Part shown: piece by piece, positions 1-11,300 of the stretch
How positions within the stretch are numbered: the first letter of the stretch is position 1
How the letters are laid out: each line of letters opens with the position of its first letter
NCBI GenBank assembly: GCA_964036045.1
Contig: OZ038379.1
Span: 111,050,611 to 111,114,610 of the forward strand
DNA from: Eutreptiella sp. 'Long Island Sound 2002'
Lineage: Eukaryota; Euglenozoa; Euglenophyceae; Eutreptiales; Eutreptiaceae
DNA: 64,000 nt
Direction of reading: 5' to 3'
Made by a program: the position numbers and the translations under genes
Notes under the pieces: generated by a model
Database searches by the model: none
What the model was told of the DNA's origin: nothing
The model's input: the letters and a program-made list of their open reading frames with translations, nothing else

Positions 1-182
1 CGACCAGGCGCCGCGGGGGGTACAGCGAAACCCTGGCCGGGGGGCAGCCGGGGCCAACCAGGGCCGCGCCCCCCGCGGCATATGAAGTGGCTGCCCGCGG
101 CAGCGGCTCCTGCGGGGGCTGCGGCAGCGGCGGGCGGTCACAGCGTGGAGCCGGCCGGCCCGACGACGCCACCGATAGGGGC

Positions 183-2640
183 CAGGTGCGTGCCTGCGAC
201 ATGCGTGCGACATGCCTCCACAGTGTTCTGCGAAGTATACTGCGTAGTGAAGACAGGGGAAAGGGCAGGGCAGGGAGGGAGTGGCCGAGTGCGTGCCTGC
301 GACATGCGTGCGACTTGCCTACAAAGTGTCCTGCGTAGTGTCCTGCGGAGAGAAGAGAGGGAAAAGGGCAGGGGAGGGAGGGGGAGGTAGGGCGGGAGTA
401 GAGGGCCGCAGGCTGCGGGCCGGTGCGGACGAAACCAGGGCGCCTGGGAGTGACAAGGTGAAGGGGGAGTGGGAGGGGTGCCTCGCGTATTGCTCCGCAA
501 AGTGTATGCCGGGAGGGTAAAGGGAGGACGGGGACAGAGACACCGAGGGCCAGGGACCAAGGGACCTGGGAAGGGCGACACGAGAGGACAAGGGAGGGCG
601 AGCAGACATAAAACAGGACAGGGCCAAAGGGCGAGGGCAGAGAGAGGGAGCAAAGAGGGAGCGCTGCCACGCGAATTGCTCCGCATTGTGCTCGCGCTGG
701 CCGGAGGGCAGAGGGACAGAGAAGGCAGGGCAGGGAAGAGGGCGTGCCATGGCGGCATGAAGGAGCGAGCGTGGGGCGGAAGCACACAGGTGCCCCACAA
801 CCGAGCGAGCCGCCCGCAGTGCGCGGGGGCACTGGACAAGGCGGAACACCACGGCGCGCTGCCGCAAGGCGGTCCACCCCCATGGGGGCAGTGTTCTGCG
901 TAGAGTTATACAACAAAGGTCAGGTGCGTGCCTGCGACGTGCGTGCGACATGCCTACACGGTGTCCTGCGAAGTGTTCTGCGTGATGAAGAGAGGGGAAA
1001 GGGCAGGGCAGGGAGAGAGATGCGTGCGACCTGCCTACAAAGTGTCCTGCGTAGTGAAAACATGTAACTGTAGAGAGGGAAAGGAGCAGGGGAGGGGGAG
1101 ATAGGGCGGGAGAAGAGGGCCGCAGGCTGCGGACCGGAGCGGACGGAACCAGGGCGCCAGGGAGCGGCAAGGTGGAGGGGGAGTTGGAGGGGTGCCTCGC
1201 GAATTGCTCTGCGAAGTGTAAGCAGGGAGGGTGAAGAGAGGACGGGGACAGGGACACCGAGGGCCAGTGACCAAGGGACCTAGGAGGCACGAGAGGACGA
1301 GGGAGGGCGAGCAGACGGCAGGACGGGGCCAAGGAGCCAGGGCAGAGAGCGAGGGCGCAGAGGGAGCGCTGCCACACGAATTGCTCCGCATTGTGCTCGT
1401 GCTGGCCGGAGGGCAGAGGGGCAGAGAAAGCAGGGCAGGGCAGGTGCCACGACGGCGCAAAAGAGCGAGCGTGGGGCGGAAGCTCACAGGTGCCCCACCA
1501 CCGAGCGAGCCGCCCGCAGTGAGCAGTGGCAATGGACAAGGGGGGGAGCCGCGGCGCGATGCCGCGAAGAGGTCCGCCCCACGTAGAGTCACACGAAGAG
1601 GGCCAGGTGCGTGCCTGCGACGTGCATGCAACTGCGTGGAGAAGAGGGGGGAAAGGGCGGGGCAGGAAGGGAGATGCAGGAAGCGAACCTGCGACATGCG
1701 TGCGACATGCCGACAAAGTGCCCAGCGAGGGGACAACAGGTAAGAATAGAGAGGGGCAAGGGCAGGGGAGGGAGGGGGAGGTAGGGCGGGAGAAGAGGGC
1801 CGCGGGCTGCGGAGCAGACAGAAACAGAGAACCAGGGGGCGGCAAGGTGAAGGGGGAGTGAGGGGTGCCTCGCGTGTTGCTCCGCGACATGCATGCCGGG
1901 GGGGTAAAGGGCAGACGAGGACAGGGACACAGAGGGCCAGGGACCAAGGGGCCAGGGAAGGGGGGCAAGTGGGGACGAGGGAGTGTGAGCAGACAGGGGG
2001 CAGGACAGGGCCGAGGGGCCAGGACATAGAGAGGGGGCAAAGGGAGGGCGCTGCCACGCGACATGCTCCGCAATGTGCTCGCGCTGGCCGGAGGGCGGAG
2101 GAGCAGAGAAGGCAGGGCAGGGACGAGGGTGTGCCACAGCGGCATGAAGGGGTGGGCGTGGGGCAGAAGCACAAAGGTGCCCCAATGCCGAGCGAGCCGC
2201 CCGCAGTACGCGGGGGCACCTGACAAGGCGGAGCGCAGCGTAGAGACATACCACGAGGGCCAGGTGCGTGCGTGCGACTTGCCTACACGGTGGCCAGCGA
2301 GAGGTAGAGGGGACACAGGGCAGGAGAGGGAGGGGGAGGCAAGGCGGGCGAAGAGTGAAGAAGGCCGCAGGGGAGTGCGGAGCGACCAGCGAGCCTCAAG
2401 CCTGGGGGCCGGGGCGCCAGGGGGAGGCAAGGGGGAGAGGGAAAGGGAGAGGTGTGAGGCGGGGAGGGTACAGCGAAGGCGAGGACAAGGAGACAGGGGC
2501 ACAAAGGGCTGGCCAGAGCAGAGGGAGGGGGCGACGAGGGGGACAGGGGCAAGCGCAGCGTAAGGCGAGCACAGGGGGCGAGGGAGGGAGCAGCGGGGCC
2601 AGGGTAGGGGATAGTTGCCTAACGTCGTGCCGTGCGCCGT
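183..2640 (+). repeat. 5' tandem monomer array of LINE copy 1
   Basis: Imperfect direct repeats of about 0.7 kb. One landmark (GCCTCGCG followed by a TTGCTC block) recurs at 480, 1194 and 1867; a second (GGTGCCCCA before CGAGCGAGCCGCCCGCAG) recurs at 789, 1489 and 2176. GTGCGTGCCTGCGAC blocks recur near 183, 291, 923 and 1607, with a variant near 2263. The plus strand is purine-rich (GGGAGG, GGGCAGGGC). By position this resembles the monomer arrays of rodent L1 5' UTRs, which carry internal promoters. Promoter activity here is inference. Confidence 0.75.
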
Positions 2641-2689
2641 GCGCGTCCTGCAACCTACTCTGACCTCATCCATGCGTCATGTCTTGTCC

Positions 2690-5323
2690 GTCACGCCTAG
2701 GACAGGAAGCAGGAAGCGACACGGGGGGACGGGCACCTACGGCGCCATCCGTAGGGCCTCCCGTGCAGTGACCCCACCAGTGGCGCAGAGGGGACGCGCA
2801 CCAGTGGCGCCATCCACTGGACCCCCTGCGCCTGTTGCGGAGTGTGCGACGCAGAGGGGACGGGCACCAGCGGCGCCAACCGGTGGGCCCCCTGCGGCGT
2901 GAATTGAACTGTACTGATTAACTAGGTGGCCAGGGGATGCCACAAATGAATCCCCCATCCGCCTCCCCGCGTCTCTGCCATAGGACCTCAGGGGCCTCCA
3001 TCGCGCTCGGGGGTGGCAGAGGCCCGGGGGACGAGAGCGTCCGGCCGCTTTGTAGCCGCCACTTCCAGCGGACTGATACCACGGCACCGGTATCAGGACG
3101 CTCGGAAGTGGATACACAGGCACCAGGGAGAGGATGGGAGGTCGGCCCCCCCCGGGCTGTTTGGTGCCGAAACAGGGGCCCACCCCTCGTCCAGGGCGGC
3201 GGATGGCGCAAGAAGCCTTCGAGGCGTACGGTAAGTCCTCCCCGCTGCCCGCACTTCATCATCTTCCGAATCCACCCGGGTACGTACTTCCTCCAGTAAG
3301 TATGGGCACAGGAGGGAGCAGGCACGGGACACAGAGCACCATGCGGAGACGCGGCGACTACCGCCGAGGGGGCAACAGCGGCTGGTGATCATGGAGTGCG
3401 GGGCCTTTACCATGGAGCAGGGAGGGAAGGCCCAAAGGGAAACCTCCCCCCCCCCCCCGCGGCAGCCAAGTGCCTCGCCCCGTGGTTGTGCTGTGCCTAC
3501 GACATGCCTGCGACGTGCGTGCAACGGAAGGGGGGCGCAAAGGGCGCCCCACCCCCCCCCACCACCACCACCCCCCCGAGGGCGAAAGCGGGAAGGGAGG
3601 GGGCGAAAAGAGCCCCCCCCCCCCCCCCCGAGGACGACGCGGCAGGGTGGGGAGGCAGAGGAAGGAGAGTGCGGGACGAGCCACACGACCGTGCCCGTAG
3701 AGGGCGCGCTCCGTGCGAGCCCCGGCGGGGGGACCACCGGGGGTGCGGGCGTAGGATAGAAGGGGCGACGGAGGGAGCCGCGAGGCTAACCCCCCCCCCC
3801 CTGCAGAGGGACGAAAACCACGCCTCGTGCCTACGACGCGAGGGCAACGGCAGGAAAACGACAAGGCCCCCCCCCCCCCACAAGCCTCCGCCCCCCCAAG
3901 GGTGGGGGTTGCGGGAAGGGAAGGGCGGGCAGCGGCCCCCCCTCACCAGCGGGGGGGGCACCGGGGGAGAGCACGCAGCGTGGACAGGGCAAAGGCAAGG
4001 GCCACGCGGCGTGCCTCACACCCCAGCAGGAGGACAAGGGCCGTGCCGCGTGCCAGTGCCGTGCCTGCGACGTGCTTACGCCGGAGGAAGGGCAACGAGG
4101 GCGCACCCCCCCCCCCTCGCCCCCACCTCCCGCACCCACCGAGGACAGAGGCGAGGGCAACGGGGAGATGGCGAGGGGACAAGAGGGATGACGGTAGCGA
4201 GCGGCGGACCCCCCCCCGGGGACACCGCGGCGGGGTGGAGTGACAAAGGGGCGAGACGACCGTGCCCAAGGGGGGCACGCGCCGTGCAAGCCCCCACGGG
4301 GGGACCGCCGGGGGTGCAACCGCAGGAAGGGTAGGGTGACGACGGGGGCCACACGGCAACCCCCCCCCCCCCTTGCGCAAAAGGGAGGACAGCGAGAACC
4401 CCCCCCCCCCCCCGCCTCCAACACCGACGCCAACCCGCAGAAAGGGCGAGGGCGGAAAAAAAAAAAAAAAAAAAAAACAAAGACACAAAGCGAGCAACCA
4501 AGGGCACCAACATGCCGGAGCAGAGACAGCCAGCAGGGGCAGACGGGACAGGGCGGGAGCCAGGGGGCACGGCAAGGGGCCAGGGCCCCTGGGGAAGAAA
4601 GCAGGGGAGCAGGGACCAACGGGGGGGGGCGGGGTGACAAGGGCCCGCGAACGACGCTGGTGAGGTACCCGACCTCTGGGGTTTGGGGGCCCCCCCGGTG
4701 TCCGTATCGGCCCCATCTGAGCGCGAGCAATAAGGTGGGATACGCCCGGGACCGATGGCCAGCGGCCCGAGGTGGCACCGGCCTGGGGGGGTGGCCAATG
4801 GGCCTGACCAGGAGCACTCCCCACGGCACGTACTGCGGTTCGTGTCCTGTGAGGGGCTGCGGGTAGGGCACACCGTCCATCGGGGTAAGCAAGAGACGTG
4901 CCTAACCCGCAAGGACTCCCCAGTGACCCACAGTGTACCCGACCCCGGTGTGGGGAAGGGCCGACGTACCTGGTTACGACGCAGGTCCATTTGTACTGAG
5001 CGGGTACAAATGGACGGCCCGTACAACAGAGTTACACCCTGACGGGGAGTGCATGCATCGGCCCCCCCGTGGGGAAACTCCCGGGGGGAGGGACCAGAGC
5101 CGGCGTCGGGCGCCCCCCCCCCCCCCAACCCAAGGGCCAAGGGGCACACCAAGCGAACACAGACGGGGGCACAGGAACACGGAGGGAAGAAGGGGCGAGC
5201 AAGGGGGGTGCGCAGCTGTGTCGTGCGAAGTGTTGTGCAACCATACACCAATGGCAAGCGGGACGGGCCATGGAGTCCACCCGTTCTCCCGTGTCCTTAG
5301 CTCACACAGCCTTCGTTAGCTAA
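2690..5323 (+). other. Poly-C-rich 5' leader of LINE copy 1
   Basis: Non-coding GC-rich leader between the monomers and ORF1. It holds many C homopolymers of 8-17 nt (for example near 3448, 3555, 3613, 3790, 3869, 4106, 4361, 4399 and 5107) and a run of about 23 A near 4457. One C run near 3613 is one base longer in copy 2. Splice-donor-like GTAAGT occurs near 3231 and 3296, with no evidence of use. Several ORFs of 80-390 codons overlap on both strands; none has recognisable domains and composition explains them. A short frame ends at TAA (5321-5323) directly against the ORF1 ATG. Confidence 0.6.
4985..5015 (+). promoter_or_regulatory. Perfect 12-bp hairpin upstream of ORF1 (copy 1)
   Basis: GTCCATTTGTAC at 4985-4996 and GTACAAATGGAC at 5004-5015 are exact reverse complements around a 7-nt loop TGAGCGG. 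It lies about 310 nt before the ORF1 ATG and is identical in copy 2. A structure in the RNA leader (packaging, RNP recognition or internal initiation) or a palindromic protein-binding site are both possible. Confidence 0.5.
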
Positions 5324-8300
5324 ATGTCGCTATCTGTCCCCACCAATCCCGCGGAGTTGCCAGCCTTCCGGCGACGTGCCCGGCGCCTGGTAGACACAGT
5401 GTCTGATCTCGTCAGACACGGGCCGCACACGTACGCGGCGTTCCAGGCGCGCGTGGACGCGGACCGTCCGGCCAGGGACAACGGGTGGGACCACTTCGTC
5501 GACGTCTGCTTGCGGCAGATGTTGGCCCGCGATCCCCACCCGTACAACGCGCCCGACGTTCAGGCGCGGTTCGCAGCGGGCACGGTGCCGTTCGGGGTGC
5601 ACCTGCTCAACCGACTACTCCGATGTCTACAAGATCTCGGGCAGCTCGAGGACGCGCAGCGCGGACGGCCCCCGGTGGGGTTGGCGGGGCAGCCGGGGTA
5701 TGCGGCGCCGGGTGCGATTCCGATGCCGCCGCCCCCTGGCCTCGGGCCCATGCCCATCCCGCCCTTTGGGACTCACCACCACCACCAACTTCATCTCCAT
5801 CACCTACTTCATCACCCCGTCGGGTTCCCCATGATGCAGCATCACCTCCCACACCAACACGTACACCCGGCGGCTGTGCCACAGCCCCCAGTCCATCTTC
5901 ACCTTCACCACCAACTGGCGGCTGTGCCACAGCACCCTGTCCACCTACACCATCACCATCATCATCACCAACCGCACCGGCATGTGGAGTACCCGCATCC
6001 CCTGCCCCAGCAGCACCCAAGACCGCCTCAGCACACGGTGCCGGTGCCGGAACCGGTGCCGGTGCCTGGGCCGGGGCGGAGTGCCCAGCAGCAAGGGGTG
6101 TCGCAAGGGGCTGTGCCACAGCACCTCGTCCACTTTCACCATCACCGTCACCATCACCATCCGCACCAGCAAGTGGAGTACCCACATTCCCTGCCCCAGC
6201 AGCAATCACTGGCGCCTCAGCACACGATGCCGGTGCCGGAATCGGTTCCGTTGCCTGAGCCAGGGTGGGACGCCCAGCAGCAGGGGGTTTCGCAAGGAGC
6301 TGGGCCACAGCACCCAGTCCACCCTCACCATCACCATCACCAACATCGTCCACACCAGCATGTGGAGTATCCACATCCCCTACCCCAGCAGCACCCACGG
6401 CGGCCTCAGCACACAATGCCGGTGCTAGAGCCGGTACCGGTGCCTGGGCCGGGGCGGAGCGCCCAACAACAGGGGGTGTCGCAAGAGGCTGTGCCACGGC
6501 ACCCCGTCCACCCTCACCGTCACCATCACCATCACAGTCCGCACCTGCATGTGGAATGCCCTCGCCCCCCGCCCCAGCGGCACTCACAGCCGATGCCTCG
6601 GCACGCCGTGTCGGTGCCGGTACCGGTGCCGGCTCCAGAACCGGGGCGGGGCGCCCAGCAGCAGGGGGTGTCGCAAGGGGAGGCAGCACATGGTGTGCCC
6701 CCGGGCGAGGCGAAGAGTATGGGGGCACCTGCGCCGCCCCTGGCAGAGCCTCAACCGGAGGTTCCCGCGGCGGAGTCGCCACCGCGGACGGTCCAGATGC
6801 CGGACCCGGCCGTGCCGCGCGAGGCCCCGCCCGTGGTGCCGACGGGCCCGGAGCCAGTGGTGCCGGGTGGGATGCAGGGCGCGGCCCCCGTGGGGAGGAC
6901 TACGACGGGGGTACAAGCGGGGGAGGATGCGGCGCAGGAGGCGGCAGTGGCTGGCCCGCGAGGCATCAGCGAGCTGCTCACGCAGGCCCTGGAGGAGTAC
7001 CGGCGGACGGCCGTGAGGAGTGGGGGAGCAGCGCCGGAAGGGGCTGACGCCGGCGAGCTAATCGCGCAGGCGCTCGCGGCTGTCGCCCCGAGGACGGACG
7101 GGGCCCAGGAGACGTCGACGGAGGCGGTTTCTTCGGGGGGACAGGACGCGGGGCGGGGTGTGCCGAAGGCGCAAACGCCAGCGGAGGGCGGCGGGGTTGT
7201 GGAGCCCAGTGGGGGACGTGCCAAGGGGGAAGGAGTGGAGGAGTGGATGTGGGAGTGGCGGGAGTGGCGCCAGGTGGCACCCGGTGTGCCGTGTCCGGCG
7301 GGGCTGGCGTACAGCATGGACCTCCATGCGGGCACCAGCTGGGCCCGGCTGCCCGACAACTTGCGGGCACGGCTGGACGCGGCGGAGGCGGCAAGGGGCG
7401 GAGGCGCTGACGAGCGGCCTCTGGCGCCCTTCCCGCCGCGGCCGGACACGCCGCCGGCGGTGGTCGCAGCCGGGGACGGGGCGGAGGGGGGGCAGGAAGC
7501 GGAGGAAGTGGAGGACGAGGAGGCATACGGGCCCGGCGAGTCGGCGCTGGCCCTCATGTTTGAGGACGACGCCGGGCCCGACGTCTACGCCGGCATGGAC
7601 GAGGACCCGGCCAACGAGCCGCTGCGGCCCATGCCCACTGCGGTGCCGCCCCCTCCCCTGGGGAGCTGTGAGCGGCGGCACTGCAGGTACCATGCGGCCG
7701 AGGGCGCCCACAGGCACCGCCTCACGGGCACGGGGCAGCGGGGGGCAGAGATGCTGGCAAGCGCCCTGGAGCGCTATGAGCTCCAGCGCCCAGGGCAGGT
7801 CGCCCGGGAGATGGCCCTGGCGGCGGCGTCCCCGGGCGACGGCCAGGTCCGCTGCGTCCAACTGGGGGATGCGGCGGTCCTGGGTCATCACCCCGGTGAT
7901 GTCCGGGCGGCCGAGCCCCAGGAAAGCCTCCCCCTGTCGGTGCGCCTGTCCGTGGTGCGCCTGATGGGCGAGGCAGGGCTGGAGGACGTGCGGCGGGACG
8001 AAGGCCTGTACGTGGCCTTGTGGCGGGGTGGGGCTGACGCTTGGCGTCGCGAGCAGGCTGGGCGGCCCCTCACACCCCAGGCGCTGGGGTCCCATGCGCT
8101 CCTGGTGGCGTTGCACCCCGAGGGTGCAGAGGTCGTGTTCGGCGCGGACCGCCTGCTGCTGACCGGGGATGGGGCGGTCCTCGTCCCCACCTCCAGCAGC
8201 TACCGCCTTGAGAGCCGCGGCGGTGACCTCAAGCTGCTGGTGGTGGTGGGCACGCGCCTCGACGGGAGTGCCGCCCCCCAGGGGTCCGCACGCGCGATCC

Positions 8301-11300
8301 CGGTGGGAGGAGACGGGGAAGCAGGCCGTGGCGGTGACGAGGTGGGGCAAGAGCAGCCCACGGGGGAGGAGCAACAGCAGGATCAGCCGGAGGTGGCCAG
8401 GGAGGAGGTGGACGTGCAGGCCATTGTGGCGGCGGCCCTGGCGAGGATCTCGGATGCTGCGGGCCCGCCGCCGACGACGGAGGAACTGGAGGAGGAGGAC
8501 CAGCGCAGGGGGGGTGAGGATGCGCAGGTCGCCATGGAACAGGACGAGGAGCCGGAGTTCAAGGGTGAGGAGGCGCAGGGTGCCGGGGAGCAGGACGAGG
8601 AGCTGGTGATCGTGGGGGCGAAGGAAGCGCGTGAGGTGAGCCCCAGGGAGCCGGGGGTGGCGGATAAGGCTGGGCCGAAGACGGGGGAGGAGGAAACCTG
8701 CAGGCACTGGGCCAAGGGATGGTGCATGCGGGCAGATGCCTGCCGGTACGCCCACCCCCAGCCGCCGGTGCCGCGGGGAGTACCCCAGGAGTTGCTCCTG
8801 ATCCTCCAGGCCATGGCCCGTGTGGGGGCTCTCAGCCTGGACCGCAGCCGGGACCACGGCAGGGGCCACGGGACGTTGCTGCAGGATGCGGTGGTAAAGG
8901 CGCAAGGGGGAGGACTCCCGGCGGTGGTGTATGCGGTGGAGAGTGGGGGCCTGACCGAGTGGGCGGTGGCGTTGCCGTGTGGCATGGCGGCCCTGCTCAC
9001 TCCGTTCCCGGTGGTCCCGTGGAGAGACATGGTCACCGTCCAGGAGGCCAACCTGGGATGGGTGTGCACGTGGCACACACATCCTGCCGGCATGGACCCT
9101 CGCGAGTGGCAGGCTAAGGCGGTCGTGACGTACCTGTCCTGGTCGTTGCCGGCAGCGCCGGGTGCGTGGGCGCAGTGGTGGGACAGGGCGCTCAGCTGGG
9201 CGAGGGATGGCAGTGCTGTGGCGGCCTGCCCTGACCTCCCTCGCGAGCCCGTCTCAGTCCAGCCGTGGACTGTCTCCCTGCATCTCCCCACGGTGGCGGC
9301 TCGTCTTGCGACCACGGACCCGGAGGTCTCGCTGCTGGGAGACCGAGAGGGGCCAGGGCTTCGCCTGCGTCAGGGGCTGGAAGTTCGCACCGCCCGCCTC
9401 CCCAGCCCTGTGGACGGGGACATCCTGGGGGGACTTCAGTTCACGCGGGCTGGCGGGGCTGACGTGTGGACCGCTGTCCATCGCCAGCTCCCAGACGCGT
9501 GGCCCCAGGTGTACCGGCCCCCTGGTCACGAGCGTCTTGTGGGAGTGGAATGGCGCGTGTGGGCCGCCAACGGCCCGTGCCCACCGTTGGTGGTCCTGCC
9601 CAGGAGGACCAACCACCCCAGCTGGGAGACCGTGGCGGTCTTGTGGGGATGGGTGGCGGTCCGTGGGGCCGATGGCCACGTCTTCACTGCCCCAAGGGGC
9701 ACGGTGATCGAGACCGACGGGGGGACGGCGTTGCAGCTCACAGCGGAGCCCCTGACCACGCATGCTGTAGTGGCCGTCCTCCAGTGGGGTGCCAACAAGC
9801 CGCAGCCCTGGCGCGATCAGGTCGCAGTGGCTGTCTGGCGGGACCTGCCGGTCCTTAGGGCCGCCGTCTGGTCAGGAGGGGCGGGGCGGCACCTCCCGGG
9901 CGCACTCCCCTGGCTGCGGGGCGGCGGAGACGCCTCTCCCCCGCCAGCTGAGTTGCGGGGCGCCCTGGAGCGAGTGTACTCCGAGCCCAGGCACCAATTC
10001 CTGGTGGCCGCGGACCATGGGGTGGAGCTCAGCGACGACGTGGTCGCGCTGGCAGCCGACGTGGTGCAGTGCCTGGCCCCCCACGCCATGATGCTCCCGA
10101 GGGAGGGGTGGGAAGGCCAGCGGCACGACCAAACCCCGGCTGCCCTCCTCATTGCGAGGTACGTCGAGCTGGGGGGCTCAGAGGCGGTGTACCTCGACCG
10201 GTTGGAGACGCCGGACATGCGGCACTGGACGGCCCACCACCTCGTGGCCCCTGACACGCGGTTGGCAGTGGACCCGCTGGGCCGGCCTGTGGTGTCGGGG
10301 GCCCCGCCCCAATGGCCGCACACGTGGGACATGGCGGTCCGGACGATGCGCATGGCACCCAGGGGCCAGAGGGCGGGATGGCCGGGTGCGGAGCGTCTGC
10401 TGGCGGAGGCCCGGGCGGCTCAGGTGCAGCAGCCGGCCGGCAACACCAAGGACTGTGGCGTGTGCGCCCTCATGTCCGCCGTCGGTACCCTCCTCAGGGT
10501 GCCGAGGCCGGGCAACCTCCTGTCCGCGCTGGACAGGCGGTGGGTGGCGGCGGTGGTCCTCAACAGGGACATGGGGCCCATCGCGCGTCTGCCGTCCCTG
10601 GGGGAGCTGCCCGCGGCGGTGTTGGAGGCCCTGCCGGCGCCCCGCGCGCCCTTGGACCTGGCAAACGTCCCGCACAACGTGGGGCTGCCCGGGGCGCGCA
10701 TGCAACATGCCCTGCTGTGTATGGCAGCGGCGTCGGACGGGGGGATGTCCATGCTGGCGACAGTGTCCCTGCAGCACGTGCAGGACGCGATGCAGCAGCA
10801 GCGGATGCATGCCCCCCAGCCGTGGGAAGAGAGCGCCAAGCGGTGGCTGCGGGTGGAGAGCGTGTCCTCCACCCATACGGTGGGCATGGCGGATATGGGG
10901 CGGTTGGTGGTGTTGGAGGGGGCGGAGTATTGGGCCTGTGTTCGGGTGGAAACGGGGGGACTGGAGTGGGTCGTAGTCACCGCGTGCCGGCTCAGGAGGC
11001 AGCAGTCCAGGGGCCCGGCCTGCTACCGGGTGTTCCAGGAGTGCCTCAGTGGTCTGGGGCCGGTGCGCAGGGCGCACAGGTGCACGGCCGAGGACATCCC
11101 GCCAGCGCCGGCGGTCTTCGTGGAGGTCACGCGGCCGCCAGTGGTCCAGGGGCAGGACGTCTGGCCCGTAGTCCCGAGCAACATGTGGCAGGCTGAGCAT
11201 GCAGCTGGCATATGCAAGGCGCTGCAGGGTCACGCGGCGGCCCTCCCCAGGGCCCCGGCGGCGCAGTCGTCCAGCAACAGGCCGGCAGCCTCGCTTGCAC

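Noticed and set aside
319-2673. 784-codon minus-strand frame across the LINE monomers (799 codons at 21835-24234 in copy 2)
   Set aside because: The plus strand is purine-rich and repeats every 0.7 kb, so long antisense frames of Ser/Pro/Leu are expected. There are no domains, and in copy 2 the frame runs into (TA)n as Tyr-Ile repeats.
3831-5257. Antisense frames of 293-393 codons in the poly-C leader
   Set aside because: Poly-Gly/Phe/Pro tracts from homopolymers, multiple overlapping frames, no recognisable domain.
7058-9082. 674-codon minus-strand frame inside ORF1 (and 596 codons at 10178-11968)
   Set aside because: Shadow of the GC-rich ORF1 codon bias: Arg/His/Pro-rich and without motifs.
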